A program made the position numbers and the translations under genes. This document shows positions 33,367 to 43,604 of a stretch of DNA of 64,000 nucleotides, piece by piece. The notes beneath the pieces are model-generated. The model saw only the letters and a list, made by a program, of their open reading frames with translations, did no database searches and was not told where the DNA came from. This stretch comes from Flavivirga abyssicola (GTDB taxonomy: Bacteria; Bacteroidota; Bacteroidia; Flavobacteriales; Flavobacteriaceae). How positions within the stretch are numbered: position 1 is the first letter of the stretch; every line of letters begins with the position of its first letter. The DNA lies in assembly GCF_030540775.2 (NCBI RefSeq), contig NZ_CP141266.1, forward strand, positions 3,583,001 to 3,647,000, read 5' to 3'.

Positions 33367-35229
33367 ATGAAGAAATTTTATCTCGTATTTGTGTCAATTA
33401 TGTTTTTAAATTCATTTTTGACTAATAGCCAAGGTTTTAAAAATTTTATAACAGTAGAAGGCAATCAACTTTTAGATGGCGATAAAACATTTAGATTTCT
33501 TTCTTACAATGTTCCCACAATGAATTATGTGGAGGACAATATGGACTTTGAAGAAACAAATCCTTATGGGATTCCTTCAGAATTTGAATTGAGAGATTTA
33601 TTTGAAACCTTGAAGTTGGTTGGGGGTAATGTTGCAAGAACATACACTATTCCTGTTAGAAATAAAAACTTCCCGGCAGAATCTGTCACCTATGTAGAAG
33701 GACCTGGTAAGTTCAATGAAGAAGCTTTCAAAGCCATGGATACTGTTCTGGCTTTGGCTAGAGAATATAAAATCCGACTTATTATTCCATTGGTTAATAA
33801 CTGGGAGTGGATGGGTGGTCGTCCTAATTATGCCGATTTTAGAAATAAAAATAAGGATGAATTTTGGACAGATAAGCAATTGATAAAAGATTTTAAAAAG
33901 ACGATTAAATATGTTTTAAATAGAACAAATACAGTTACCGGTATAAAGTATAAAGACGATAAAACCATCATGGCTTGGGAGTCTGGAAACGAATTGCAAA
34001 ACCCACCAGCATGGGGTATTGAAATTGCCAGATATGTTAAAAGCATTGATAAAAACCATTTATTTATGGATGGATTTTTTGCTATACATGATGGTAATAA
34101 ACACAGTACTTTTGTACAGCAATATTCAATAGACGAACCAGCTATTGATATTATTAGTACACATCATTACGAACCTTCTTCAATACTCATGATTGATAAT
34201 TTGAAGAAAACCGTGGCTTTGGTAAATGGTAAAAAACCCTTAATGATCGGAGAATTTGGTTTTATTGGCGTTTTCGGTATTAAGGAAGTTTTAGATTATG
34301 TTATTGATGAAAAAGCTCTTTGTGGAGCACTTATTTGGAGTTTGAGACGTCACGATTCTAGTGGTGGCTTTTATCATCATACCGAACCTTTTGCAACAGT
34401 TTTGTACAGAGCTTATCATTGGCCTGGGTTTAAAGATGGTGAAGTTTACGGAGAGCGCGAAACTTTAAAATTATATAGAGAAAAGTCTTTTGAAATTAGA
34501 AATTTAGATGTGCCAGATATAACGGCTCCTAAGCCCCCTAAGCTTTTGGATTTTTCTGAAACTCCTAAATTCAGCTGGCAAGGATCGGCAGGAGCGAGTG
34601 GTTATGATATAGAAAGAAGTCATTCTGAAGACGGTCCTTGGGACATCATCGAACATAATATTGATGATGTTGACACGCCTGGGTTTGATTTGTATAGTGA
34701 TGAAAGTGCTACTATAGGCCAAAGTTATTATTACCGTGTTAGGGCATTAAATCAAGCAAGGAAATCTGAGCCTTCTAATGTTGTTGGCCCTATTGAAATT
34801 AAGTATCTAACTCGAGTGGATTATGCCAAAAATTTAATGGCTTTAGAGCGGCAGAAAGGTTTAGAAATAAAAACTGGAGATTGTAGATCTTATAAAGAAG
34901 CTTTTTCTAGAATGCATGGAGAGAAAAAAGCCGAAGGTGTTTATGTTATACCTGCTCGCAATTCATTTAAAGAAATACGTGTTTTTAATTATGAGTCTTC
35001 CAAAGAACCCAATGTATCTTTTTATAGCTCAGAGAACGGAATAGATTATCAAGAAATTAGTTTTGATGTTGACGAATACAAATCTAATGAAGATAATTAC
35101 GATTATTTAGTGCCAAGAAAGTATGTTATAAGTAATAGTCTTGTTGACTCTAACAAACAAATCAAGTATATCAAATTTAAAGCTTCTGATACAATAGATA
35201 TAGTTAGAGTAGAATTAGAATACCAATAA
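33367..35229 (+). CDS. GH5 endo-beta-mannanase-like protein with fibronectin III domain
   Basis: The 620-residue protein has a signal peptide (to about NSQG). The catalytic TIM barrel (~25-380) resembles GH5 mannanases: NVARTYTIPV, NNWEWMGG, acid/base Glu209 in MAWESGNEL, STHHYE, and nucleophile Glu296 in MIGEFGF. A fibronectin-III-like domain (~395-480, PKPPKLLDFSETPKFSW) and a beta-sandwich tail (~500-620) with a discoidin/CBM-like look follow. It would cleave beta-1,4-mannan outside the cell or in the periplasm. It converges tail to tail, one base apart, with the second GH5 gene. Confidence 0.82.
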   Translation: MKKFYLVFVSIMFLNSFLTNSQGFKNFITVEGNQLLDGDKTFRFLSYNVPTMNYVEDNMDFEETNPYGIPSEFELRDLFETLKLVGGNVARTYTIPVRNKNFPAESVTYVEGPGKFNEEAFKAMDTVLALAREYKIRLIIPLVNNWEWMGGRPNYADFRNKNKDEFWTDKQLIKDFKKTIKYVLNRTNTVTGIKYKDDKTIMAWESGNELQNPPAWGIEIARYVKSIDKNHLFMDGFFAIHDGNKHSTFVQQYSIDEPAIDIISTHHYEPSSILMIDNLKKTVALVNGKKPLMIGEFGFIGVFGIKEVLDYVIDEKALCGALIWSLRRHDSSGGFYHHTEPFATVLYRAYHWPGFKDGEVYGERETLKLYREKSFEIRNLDVPDITAPKPPKLLDFSETPKFSWQGSAGASGYDIERSHSEDGPWDIIEHNIDDVDTPGFDLYSDESATIGQSYYYRVRALNQARKSEPSNVVGPIEIKYLTRVDYAKNLMALERQKGLEIKTGDCRSYKEAFSRMHGEKKAEGVYVIPARNSFKEIRVFNYESSKEPNVSFYSSENGIDYQEISFDVDEYKSNEDNYDYLVPRKYVISNSLVDSNKQIKYIKFKASDTIDIVRVELEYQ

Positions 35230-35230
35230 G

Positions 35231-36550
35231 TTACTCGGCTATCTCAAAATTCGCTTTTTTGATTATATTTAAAGTAGAATAATCGGAAGCAAAAACGGTG
35301 TTTAGTCCTTGTGGTTCTTGTGGGGGATCTCCGGTAAAATCATCACCCTTTTCCCATTTATCATGATTAGGATTAGCTATTCCGTAGCCACCAAACCCCC
35401 AGAAGTTAAGACCTGCTAGACTTTTATTTGATTTATAATGGTCTAAAACTTTATTTATTATGGCCTCATAAAATATATTTCTGTACTCCACAGAAGCATA
35501 TGGGGCATTACTTTCTTTTGCTCTTGGAAAACCAAATTCTGACATCACTATGGGCTTGTTTAGTTTTTCCGCTACAACAATATGTTCATTCATATATTCA
35601 TAAGCTTTTTCGATAGATTTTTGCAAAGTTTCCTTTTCATTATCAGAATCGTACCAGCCCCAATTTTTAGGCCACATATGCATGGTTAAGTAATCTATAT
35701 CTTTATTGGTATGAAGCCGTTCAAACATATCTATGTCATCCAAATAGCTGTGACTTCCTTCGGCACCAGTAGAAATTAATTGATTTGGCGCTAATGTTTC
35801 AATAATATTAACCGTCTCGTTCAACCATTCTGCAAATGCTTTTTCGTGGCTAGGCTCTACTAAAACCCTTGGTTCATTAGCCACTTGCCAAGACATTACT
35901 GTTTTGTCTTCGGTATACTTAATACCAGAATAGCTATTTGTTCTTCCAATAATAAATTTTACGTGCTTATAATAGGCTTCCATACAGGGTTCGCAACTAT
36001 GAAATTGCATGGTGTACCTCATATAATCATCCCAAGAATATTCTTCTAAAAACGGGTTTGGTACGGTGCCATAACCGTTCCATTTTAAGTATTCTGACAT
36101 GCCTCCAGACCAAATCCAGTTATTATTTAGATAGAGTACCGCATACATGTTTCTTTTTCGCATTTCATGCATTAAAAAATCTAAACCATCTAACAGGTTT
36201 TCATTATAAACACCCTGTTCTGGTTGTAAAGTAGGATATACTTTATAATCATCACCATCGCCTTCGGCACCAACTAAAATTCTTAAATTATTAATACCAA
36301 TATCTTGTAGTAAATCTAACTCACTTATTAAACGCTCACGATTACCAATATTTTTAGCACCCAAAAGTGGGCCATACCAATAGTTTGTACCAACAAAATA
36401 ATAAGGTTCCCCATTGAGGAAAAACTGAGAATCTTTTACGGTTATGAAACTCGAAGTGTTGGCATTAGATTTAACAGCTGAAGATGTACTTTTACAACTA
36501 GACAACAGAAATATTGTCAATAGGTTTAATAAAATGATTCTATATTTCAT
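35231..36550 (-). CDS. GH5 mannan endo-1,4-beta-mannosidase lipoprotein
   Basis: The 439-residue lipoprotein (signal IILLNLLTIFLLSSCKS) has a full GH5 barrel of the mannanase subfamily-7 kind: YFVGTNYWYGPLL at the barrel entry, NNLRILVGAEGD, NNNWIWSGGMSEYL, acid/base Glu226 in MSWQVANEPR, DYLTMHMWPKNW, and nucleophile Glu338 in VMSEFGFPR. The ATG at 36550 gives a proper lipoprotein signal; the longer frame overlaps the upstream GH26 gene. It cuts internal beta-1,4-mannosidic bonds. It is the last gene of a minus-strand mannan operon that runs from 43460 down. Confidence 0.92.
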   Translation of the reverse strand: MKYRIILLNLLTIFLLSSCKSTSSAVKSNANTSSFITVKDSQFFLNGEPYYFVGTNYWYGPLLGAKNIGNRERLISELDLLQDIGINNLRILVGAEGDGDDYKVYPTLQPEQGVYNENLLDGLDFLMHEMRKRNMYAVLYLNNNWIWSGGMSEYLKWNGYGTVPNPFLEEYSWDDYMRYTMQFHSCEPCMEAYYKHVKFIIGRTNSYSGIKYTEDKTVMSWQVANEPRVLVEPSHEKAFAEWLNETVNIIETLAPNQLISTGAEGSHSYLDDIDMFERLHTNKDIDYLTMHMWPKNWGWYDSDNEKETLQKSIEKAYEYMNEHIVVAEKLNKPIVMSEFGFPRAKESNAPYASVEYRNIFYEAIINKVLDHYKSNKSLAGLNFWGFGGYGIANPNHDKWEKGDDFTGDPPQEPQGLNTVFASDYSTLNIIKKANFEIAE

Positions 36551-36551
36551 A

Positions 36552-38102
36552 TTAATTTGGTAATTTGTAAAGTGATGGCAGTTCATTTTGGAGTAATGTA
36601 TTAGGTTTATTTGCAAACAGAATAAAATCATTTGCATTAGAATGACTAGGTGTTGGTACGCAATACGATTCTTTAATATTAGACCAGAACATCATATAAC
36701 CTAGTTTTACATCATTCTCAGTTATGGAGTTATATAAGTTCTTAGAATAGAAATCAGCAATGGGCTCATTAGTTCCTGGGGTTACAAAAAAGCATGATTC
36801 TGTGAGCGCTGCTATTTTAACCTTTTGTTTAGCAAGGGAAGTAAGTATTTTTAATTTAGCATTAACTTGTGTTAACCCCATATCACCTTGATTAAAATCG
36901 CCATAATTATCCATTCCCAAAATATCTACATAATTATCTCCAGGGTAGCGTTCTAGATATTCGGCATCGGTATTAAAATTCCTGTCGGATGCATAAGCAA
37001 AAAGCATATTATTAACACCTTTAGTGTTTTTTAGGTAATTTACAGTAAAGCGCCATAAATCTATAAATTCTTGGGGTGTACAATAATCTTTACCCCACCA
37101 AAACCAATTGCCATCAAACTCATGAAAGGGTCTGAATATAATCGGTATAAGCTTGCCGTCATTACCAATTAAACTATTACACACTTTCGCTATTTTATCT
37201 AATTTCGATTTATAATAAGCGTGGTTTTCTCCACTTGGTAAAATACTTTTAAAAGCATTGGTTTTTTGAAAATCGGTCATGTTACTTGTGTAGAAATGAT
37301 CACCTTCATAAGGTTCTCTCATGTGCCACAAAAAGGTATTCACCATGCCTTTGTTGTAAGCTTCAATAGCATTTGATTTTATCGTTTGTTCTTGATTGTA
37401 AAACCAGTTTCCTGAAGTTTCATTATTCATGTCATCGGTAATAAACATAAAATCCGAGCCTAATAAACCAGGGTCATTACCTGTGGTTTTTTTCATATCT
37501 GAAATACCGGAAGCATCATCAAAAAAAGAACTAAAAGCATCTTGTTGCCCTATAATAAAGCTCGTTCTGGCTATTTTATTTAGGTGATAAAAAAGGGCTA
37601 TAGTTTCTGGAGTTGCATTGGGGTTTACAACATAAAATCTAGCTTCAGAAGGTGATAACAAAAATTCCTCAGCTTCATTGGTAATGTTTATTGATGCGGT
37701 TATAAGTGTCCCTAGTTTTACGATTTCACTATCCACACGATCTAATGTGATTTTTACTGTCTCAATTTCTTCTGATTCAGAATCGTTAATTATAGTTATA
37801 GGAATTTCAGTGCTTAAAGTATTTGTTGCAATTGTCGCTTTTTCTGGGATTTCATTGTAGTCTAGACCATTTGTTGCATTTCCTTCTACGGTATAAAATA
37901 CCGTAACATCTGTATCTAAACTTTCTGATAATCTAATCGTGAAGCTACTATGCGTTTGAGGTTCTGAAGCATTACTTGTATTAGAGGTAATAGTGATAAA
38001 TATCTTTTTTTCAATCACTTCTTCTTCAATACTTGCATCTTTAGAACATCCCATGACTAGAATTACAAATAATAAAACAATATGTTTAAATCCTTTTTTC
38101 AT
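36552..38102 (-). CDS. GH26 beta-mannanase lipoprotein with Calx-beta domain
   Basis: The 516-residue lipoprotein (IVLLFVILVMGCSKD) carries a Calx-beta domain at ~35-145 (FTIRLSESLDTDVTVFYTVEGNATNGLDY), which binds calcium or extends the enzyme from the surface. The GH26 barrel follows at ~160-510: IGQQDAFSSFF, DFMFITDD, TFLWHMREPY, acid/base Glu328 in FRPFHEFDGNWFWWG, and nucleophile Glu435 in LTESCFF. GH26 mannanases release mannobiose or longer oligomers. Only one base separates it from the GH5 gene. Confidence 0.92.
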   Translation of the reverse strand: MKKGFKHIVLLFVILVMGCSKDASIEEEVIEKKIFITITSNTSNASEPQTHSSFTIRLSESLDTDVTVFYTVEGNATNGLDYNEIPEKATIATNTLSTEIPITIINDSESEEIETVKITLDRVDSEIVKLGTLITASINITNEAEEFLLSPSEARFYVVNPNATPETIALFYHLNKIARTSFIIGQQDAFSSFFDDASGISDMKKTTGNDPGLLGSDFMFITDDMNNETSGNWFYNQEQTIKSNAIEAYNKGMVNTFLWHMREPYEGDHFYTSNMTDFQKTNAFKSILPSGENHAYYKSKLDKIAKVCNSLIGNDGKLIPIIFRPFHEFDGNWFWWGKDYCTPQEFIDLWRFTVNYLKNTKGVNNMLFAYASDRNFNTDAEYLERYPGDNYVDILGMDNYGDFNQGDMGLTQVNAKLKILTSLAKQKVKIAALTESCFFVTPGTNEPIADFYSKNLYNSITENDVKLGYMMFWSNIKESYCVPTPSHSNANDFILFANKPNTLLQNELPSLYKLPN

Positions 38103-38108
38103 TTATAC

Positions 38109-39290
38109 TTAGTCTTGTATTAAAATGCAAGCTCTAGATGTGTGATAGGGGGCTTTCCACATACTCACTTTATTCTCTTGAGAATACACGTTACCATTTT
38201 TATCTACCCTAAAATGCCACTCGCCATTAACTTTGTCTATTAAATGGGCTTTAGTAAATTCCCAAATGTTTAAAGAGGCTTCAATGTATTTAGTATCCTT
38301 TGTAAGATAGAAAACATATTTTAATCCTACTAGAGCTTCCATTTGTGGCCACCAATGTCGGTCAGAATCAACTTCATCAGTGTTTAAGTTTTTTTCATTT
38401 ATTACAGCGCCTTCTTCATCAATTCCTTCATTTAAAAATGTATTGGCAACTTTTATGGCTGTATTTTCAGTTTGTTCAATTAGATGTTTATCTCCTATGG
38501 CCTTTGCAGCATCTATAACTAACCAAATAGTTTCAATATCATGGCCGTATGAAATGATTCGGTTTTTCAAATTCCAATTATCGTCAAAAAACAAATCATA
38601 ATGATAATTCTCGTTTAAGAATTTTTGTTGAATTAGTCTTATAAGGTTTTTTAAAGCACTTTTTAAATCTTCGGAATTGTATATTCTAAGGAGATTTGTG
38701 TAAGCTTCAAGAATATGTAGATGTGTGTTCATGGTTTTAGATACATTCATATCCTTATCACTTAATCGCATATCTTCAATTGGCGACCAATCTTCGTTAA
38801 AGGCTTCTGTATATCCGTTGCGAACAGTATCTCTAGCATGCTTTTCTATAAGTTTAAATAACTCAATCGCCCATGTTTTAGCTGCTTCCTTTTTTGTAAA
38901 TAAATAATATTCTGATAAGGCATAAATAGCAAAAGATTGTGCGTAAATCTGCTTTCTTGTATTTATTGGTTGACCTTTATAATCAAGCTCCCAAAACACA
39001 CCACCATATTTTTCGTCATTAAAAAAACGCTTTATATATTCATAAGAACGATCACAGATGTGTTTATAATCAGGTTTATTATAGTAATTAGAAGCCGCTG
39101 AAAATGCCCAAAGTATTCGGGTATTTAATATAATGCCTTTTGAAGCAAAATCTATAGTGTTATTTTCATAATCAATTTCACCTACAAAACCACCATGAGT
39201 TTCATCTAAAGTGTTTTGAGACCAATAGTTTAAAATATTTTTTAACTCTTGGTCAAGTTCTAACTTCAATGTTTCATAGGCGGTTATCAT
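38109..39290 (-). CDS. AGE-family cellobiose/mannobiose 2-epimerase
   Basis: The 393-residue (alpha/alpha)6 barrel protein belongs to the N-acylglucosamine 2-epimerase superfamily. Family features are ELKNILNYWSQNTLDETHGGFVGEID, RILWAFSAA, YGGVFWELD, MNTHLHILEAYTNL (catalytic-type His), SYGHDIETIWL (second His) and DRHWWPQMEALVG. It has no signal peptide, so it acts in the cytoplasm. In mannan pathways the enzyme converts beta-1,4-mannobiose to mannosyl-glucose, the substrate of the GH130 phosphorylase encoded next to it (the genes abut, 39290). This fits the operon and supports the 2-epimerase rather than GlcNAc epimerase call. Confidence 0.9.
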   Translation of the reverse strand: MITAYETLKLELDQELKNILNYWSQNTLDETHGGFVGEIDYENNTIDFASKGIILNTRILWAFSAASNYYNKPDYKHICDRSYEYIKRFFNDEKYGGVFWELDYKGQPINTRKQIYAQSFAIYALSEYYLFTKKEAAKTWAIELFKLIEKHARDTVRNGYTEAFNEDWSPIEDMRLSDKDMNVSKTMNTHLHILEAYTNLLRIYNSEDLKSALKNLIRLIQQKFLNENYHYDLFFDDNWNLKNRIISYGHDIETIWLVIDAAKAIGDKHLIEQTENTAIKVANTFLNEGIDEEGAVINEKNLNTDEVDSDRHWWPQMEALVGLKYVFYLTKDTKYIEASLNIWEFTKAHLIDKVNGEWHFRVDKNGNVYSQENKVSMWKAPYHTSRACILIQD

Positions 39291-40477
39291 TATTGAAAAG
39301 GTTTATTTTTATCTATTAAATCGATGATATTTTGAACAGAGCCTTCGGAAGTAAGTTTGTCTTCAGGTGTATTCATGCAGTAATCCAATAACTTGTCAAC
39401 TGAAGAAGTTGCAACGTGCATTCTTGTGTCGGCTGAGGCATAATAGATATAAACCGTGCCGTCATTATCTTTAATCCAACCATTAGAAAACAAAACATTT
39501 GAAACGTCTCCAACATGTTCCTCGATATTTGGTGCCATAAAAAAGCCTGCAGGTTGATGTATAACTTTGGAAATATCGTTTAAATCCGTCATAAACATAT
39601 AAAGTGTATATCTTAATCCTGCTGCAGTATTTCTCACACCATGAGCTAAATGTAGCCAACCATATTCTGTTTTTATAGGAGATGGACCTAAACCATTCTT
39701 AAGTTCGTATATAGTATGGTAAATTTTATTATTAATAATTGTTTCATCTTTAACAACGGGGTTTTCCATATTATCTACGTACCCTAACCCAATGCCGCCG
39801 CCATTTCCTACAGTAATAAACCCTTGTTGTGGGCGGGTATAAAGTGCATATTTTCCATCTATAAATTCTGGGTGAATAGTAACATTGCGTTGTTGGTTGG
39901 AATTTGAAATTAAATTGGGTAAGCGTTCCCAATCCACTAAGTTTTTAGTTCTTAGTATCCCTGCATTTGCCAATGCAGAACTAGTATCGGAGGCAGGAGC
40001 ATTAGGATCTTTGCGTTCTGAACAGAAAATACCATAAATCCATCCATCTTCATGTTTGGTTAAGCGCATGTCGTAAACATTCGTTTCTTCTTCGCCTTCT
40101 ATACTAGGAATAATACATGGTTTGTCCCAAAATTTAAAATTATCTATACCATTGTCGCTTTCGGCCATGGCAAAAAATGATTTTCTATCATTGCCTTCAA
40201 CACGAACACATAAAACATATTTTCCATTCCACTTAATAGCACCAGAATTCATTGTGGCGTTAATCCCTATACGCTCCAACCCGTTGGGATTCGTGTTAGG
40301 GTTTAAATCAAATCGCCAGTGAATTGGGATATGTTCTGCTGTAATTATGGGGTATTTATACCTCAAATAAATACCATTGGAATCACGATGAGGTATATTG
40401 CTCCTAGCTATTAATTCATCGTGTTCTTTTTTGATTTTATCAAGATGATATGGTATTAATTTTATTTGTTTGCTCAT
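39290..40477 (-). CDS. GH130 4-O-beta-D-mannosyl-D-glucose phosphorylase
   Basis: The 395-residue protein is a five-bladed beta-propeller of GH130. It shows HIPIHWRFDLNPNTNPNGLERIGINATMNSGA (split here as HIPIHWRFDLN and ERIGINATMNSGA), WNGKYVLCVRVEG, DNFKFWDKPCII, TNVYDMRLTKHEDGW with the conserved Asp, RPQQGF and HGVRNTAAGLRYTLYMFM. Length and motifs fit GH130 subfamily 1, which phosphorolyses Man-beta-1,4-Glc to alpha-mannose-1-phosphate and glucose. It is cytoplasmic, with no signal peptide. It sits between the symporter and the epimerase genes, completing the intracellular mannan route. Confidence 0.92.
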   Translation of the reverse strand: MSKQIKLIPYHLDKIKKEHDELIARSNIPHRDSNGIYLRYKYPIITAEHIPIHWRFDLNPNTNPNGLERIGINATMNSGAIKWNGKYVLCVRVEGNDRKSFFAMAESDNGIDNFKFWDKPCIIPSIEGEEETNVYDMRLTKHEDGWIYGIFCSERKDPNAPASDTSSALANAGILRTKNLVDWERLPNLISNSNQQRNVTIHPEFIDGKYALYTRPQQGFITVGNGGGIGLGYVDNMENPVVKDETIINNKIYHTIYELKNGLGPSPIKTEYGWLHLAHGVRNTAAGLRYTLYMFMTDLNDISKVIHQPAGFFMAPNIEEHVGDVSNVLFSNGWIKDNDGTVYIYYASADTRMHVATSSVDKLLDYCMNTPEDKLTSEGSVQNIIDLIDKNKPFQ

Positions 40478-40480
40478 TTC

Positions 40481-42313
40481 TTAATTTAATTGTTCATTTA
40501 ACTTATTCCACCAAAACCTTTTCAAGAGATAGGTACAAACTACTATAACTATTATTGATATGATTACTGGTGTTGTTTTTCTAAAAACTACGTACATAGG
40601 TATGATTACTAAGGCTGTTTGGGCGATAATACCAACAAAAACATTAAACATGTCCATTTTAAAAGTAGATCTCAATCTAAAACTAGAATCTTCTTCCATT
40701 AATTTGTTATGAATAGGCTTCCAGAATCCCCATGGTTTTACGTTTTTATAAAATGATTTTAGAACCTTTTCGTCTGTTGGGGGTGCGCTATAAGTTCCTA
40801 TAATAGATCCAATGAATGAAATTATAAGTAAAATAGGAAACAGGTATAAACCTAATATATCTGGGAATAACTCTGGCATAATAGCTGCTGCTGCCATTCC
40901 GGAAAGCATGCCCCAAAAGAAACCTTCGCCATTAAAACGCCACCAATGCCATTTTAAAATATTGGCAGAAACATAGCTGCCATATAAAACAGAGACAATC
41001 CATTGCAATACCGAGTTAACATCTTTAGCAAAAAAACCTAGAACGATACTTACAATTACAACAAGCATACCAGTACCGTAGTTCATCCATTTTATCTGGT
41101 TACTTGAGGCGTTTGGGTTTTTATATTTTAGATAGATATCATTTACTAAGTAGGCTTGAGCAGCGTTAAGTGTGCCCGCAAAAGTAGACATAAAAGCAGC
41201 AATTAACCCTGCCAATAATAGTCCTAAAAGGCCTACTGGAGCAAATTGTTTAATGGCTGTAGGGAGGATCAATTCAAAATCTATTTGACCTGCAGCGTTC
41301 ATTAAATCTAGTTTTTCGTAATATATAAGTGCTAATGCTGCAAAACCAGCAATCATTAAATAGCGTATTGGCATTAAAATAACAGACACAAACCCACTCA
41401 TTTTAGAGGCTTCTGCAGCAGACTTAGTTGATAATATTTTTTGCATATCGTAATTTGGTGCAGGCCCTGCAACACTTACTAAAACACCTTTAAAAACCAT
41501 CATCATAAAAAAGATAGTGAATAAATTAAATCCATCTTCTTTAATTTTATTGTTTACTTCGGGGATAATTTGTGTCCAATCTAAATTTAATTCCCATCCA
41601 AAAAACGGACTCATCCAACCGTCTGGAACCAATAGAGGATTTTCTCCAATTGCCAGAAAACCTAGCCAACCTATTACCAATGCGGAAATAGTCATGATAG
41701 CAAACTGCACGACATCGGCCCATACAATTCCAGACATACCTCCCAATAGAGAATAAAACACTGTAAATAGTGTGAAGATGATACCGTAAAAATGAGCTAC
41801 ATATTCTGGAGCAACATAAAACGGCACATACGGACTTACTGTTTCCCATGGGATAAAAATTTCTATGAATTTTCCAAGGCCTATAAAGCCGTATGCTAAA
41901 AAACCTAAACATAATACCAAGGCAAAAATTACCACAACGATGTGAGAAAGTTTAGCCCCTTTATTAAATCCAAATCGTGTTCCAATCCATTCTGCTCCTG
42001 TAGTGGCATTAGAGCGTCTAAGCCATTTAGATAGATAGACCATTAGGAATATTTGATTGAATACGGGCCAAAGCCATGGTATCCAGGCACTTTTTATGCC
42101 ATAAACAAACATTAAGGTAACAAGCCAAATGGTTCCTGAAATGTCAAACATTCCTGAGGCATTAGATAAACCAAGCATATACCATGGAATGGAGTTGCCC
42201 CCCAATAAATAATCTCCTTTACTTCTTTGCGCTTTTTTTCTAAGAACAAGCCCAATTACTATGACAGTAGCAAGGTATAAAACTATAATTAATATGTCTA
42301 TCGTGTTTAACAA
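40481..42313 (-). CDS. sodium:solute symporter (SSS family), probable mannooligosaccharide importer
   Basis: The 610-residue inner-membrane protein has about 13-15 helices. SSS-family features are the first helix DILIIVLYLATVIVIGLVLRKKA, GGNSIPWYMLGLSNASGMFDISG, the GTRFGF segment, GGMSGIVWADVVQF (the family signature region) and LLLAGLIAAFMSTFAGTLNA. It carries sodium-driven uptake of a sugar; its place between GH130 and GH26 genes indicates mannobiose or related disaccharides, which is inference. The gene starts 16 bases downstream of the GH26 stop and ends three bases before GH130. Confidence 0.9.
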   Translation of the reverse strand: MLNTIDILIIVLYLATVIVIGLVLRKKAQRSKGDYLLGGNSIPWYMLGLSNASGMFDISGTIWLVTLMFVYGIKSAWIPWLWPVFNQIFLMVYLSKWLRRSNATTGAEWIGTRFGFNKGAKLSHIVVVIFALVLCLGFLAYGFIGLGKFIEIFIPWETVSPYVPFYVAPEYVAHFYGIIFTLFTVFYSLLGGMSGIVWADVVQFAIMTISALVIGWLGFLAIGENPLLVPDGWMSPFFGWELNLDWTQIIPEVNNKIKEDGFNLFTIFFMMMVFKGVLVSVAGPAPNYDMQKILSTKSAAEASKMSGFVSVILMPIRYLMIAGFAALALIYYEKLDLMNAAGQIDFELILPTAIKQFAPVGLLGLLLAGLIAAFMSTFAGTLNAAQAYLVNDIYLKYKNPNASSNQIKWMNYGTGMLVVIVSIVLGFFAKDVNSVLQWIVSVLYGSYVSANILKWHWWRFNGEGFFWGMLSGMAAAAIMPELFPDILGLYLFPILLIISFIGSIIGTYSAPPTDEKVLKSFYKNVKPWGFWKPIHNKLMEEDSSFRLRSTFKMDMFNVFVGIIAQTALVIIPMYVVFRKTTPVIISIIVIVVCTYLLKRFWWNKLNEQLN

Positions 42314-42329
42314 TTTTATGGAATTAAAA

Positions 42330-43460
42330 TTAATTTTCTAAATTTTGTATGTCTTTTAAAAACAGTGTTTTAGGGTAGTTGGCAAATACTTTAAAGTCTT
42401 CAGCATTTTCATGTTCTTTGTGCGGAACATAATAATGATTTAGATGTGCATTTCTCCAGAAAAGAATCCAGGAAATACCAGAATCTTTAATATTTGGATA
42501 CAGTACTTGTGTAAACCAATTAGGGGTTGGTATTTTCTCAAGCCCAGTTTCTGTAAAAGCATATAATTTGTTTTTACTAGTCGCTATTTTTTTTACTAAA
42601 GCAAGATCTTTTACAACCGATTTTATATAATTCTGAGCGTTTTTAAAATCGTAGATATCAATACCCAAAATGTCTACATAATTATCTCCAGGATAATATT
42701 TCATAAAATCATCATTGGGATTTAGCTTGTTAGGTGAATAGACATATAATAAATTATGGACTTTATGTTCGTCTCTTAGCAATCGCACTGTTTTTCGCCA
42801 TAATCTTATATAGTCTATGGCATTACAATTGGGATCACCCCACCAAAACCAGAACCCATTCATTTCGTGAAAGGGTCTAAAAAGAACAGGTATAGATTTG
42901 CCTTTATATTGAAGTGTTTTTATAAAAGCAGCTAAATGTTCAATCCACAATTCGTATTTTGTTTTAATAGTTTTATCTGTAAAAATGTTGTTAACTGTAG
43001 ACTTGGTATCCCAAGAATTCCCATTAGTAGTAGGGTTGTCAGCATGCCAACTTATGGTAATGATACCCCCATTTTTATGTGCCGTGATAATTTCGTTTCT
43101 CATAGCATTAAACGGAACGCTGTCTAAATTCTGAATGGATTCAAGCTCGATTTTACTTATGTCAAAACCATAAACAGCAGGATTATCTTTAACTATTTCG
43201 AAAACATCACTTTCAACTGTGTTCATTTCGTTTAAACTATTCCAGCCTATTCCATAAGATGTGGCATCTTGGTGACCAATTGCAAATCCTTCTTTGGAGA
43301 TATATGTTAATTTTTTGTGTAGTTTTTTAGTAAGTCTGGTAGTCTTGTTGTCAACTAAAACAGGCTTTTTATATTCAGAATTATACAATGGTTTGCATGA
43401 ATAAAAAAACACCAAAAAAAAGATGTAGGCAGTCTTTGTAATGATATTTTTCCAAATCAT
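42330..43460 (-). CDS. GH26 beta-mannanase lipoprotein
   Basis: The 376-residue lipoprotein (ITKTAYIFFLVFFYSCKP) is a nearly pure GH26 barrel: FAIGHQDATSYGIGW, VYGFDISKIE, GGIITISWHADNP, acid/base Glu199 in FRPFHEMNGFWFWWG, YSPNKLNPNDDF, DNYVDILGIDIYDF, and nucleophile Glu304 in YAFTETGLEK. It differs from the GH26 at 36552 in lacking the Calx-beta part. It is the first gene of the minus-strand operon and is divergent from the AraC regulator. GH26 enzymes of this compact type often produce mannobiose, matching the downstream importer and epimerase. Confidence 0.93.
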   Translation of the reverse strand: MIWKNIITKTAYIFFLVFFYSCKPLYNSEYKKPVLVDNKTTRLTKKLHKKLTYISKEGFAIGHQDATSYGIGWNSLNEMNTVESDVFEIVKDNPAVYGFDISKIELESIQNLDSVPFNAMRNEIITAHKNGGIITISWHADNPTTNGNSWDTKSTVNNIFTDKTIKTKYELWIEHLAAFIKTLQYKGKSIPVLFRPFHEMNGFWFWWGDPNCNAIDYIRLWRKTVRLLRDEHKVHNLLYVYSPNKLNPNDDFMKYYPGDNYVDILGIDIYDFKNAQNYIKSVVKDLALVKKIATSKNKLYAFTETGLEKIPTPNWFTQVLYPNIKDSGISWILFWRNAHLNHYYVPHKEHENAEDFKVFANYPKTLFLKDIQNLEN

Positions 43461-43604
43461 ATGTAAATTTTTATATTTTTGTATTATAATTAGTATAAAA
43501 TATTACATATTTAAAAAGCGCAATATTCATAATACAAACATAATTTTATAATTCACTTTAAACTAGTATTATTTTATCAAATAAACAAACTATTAGTAAA
43601 TGTT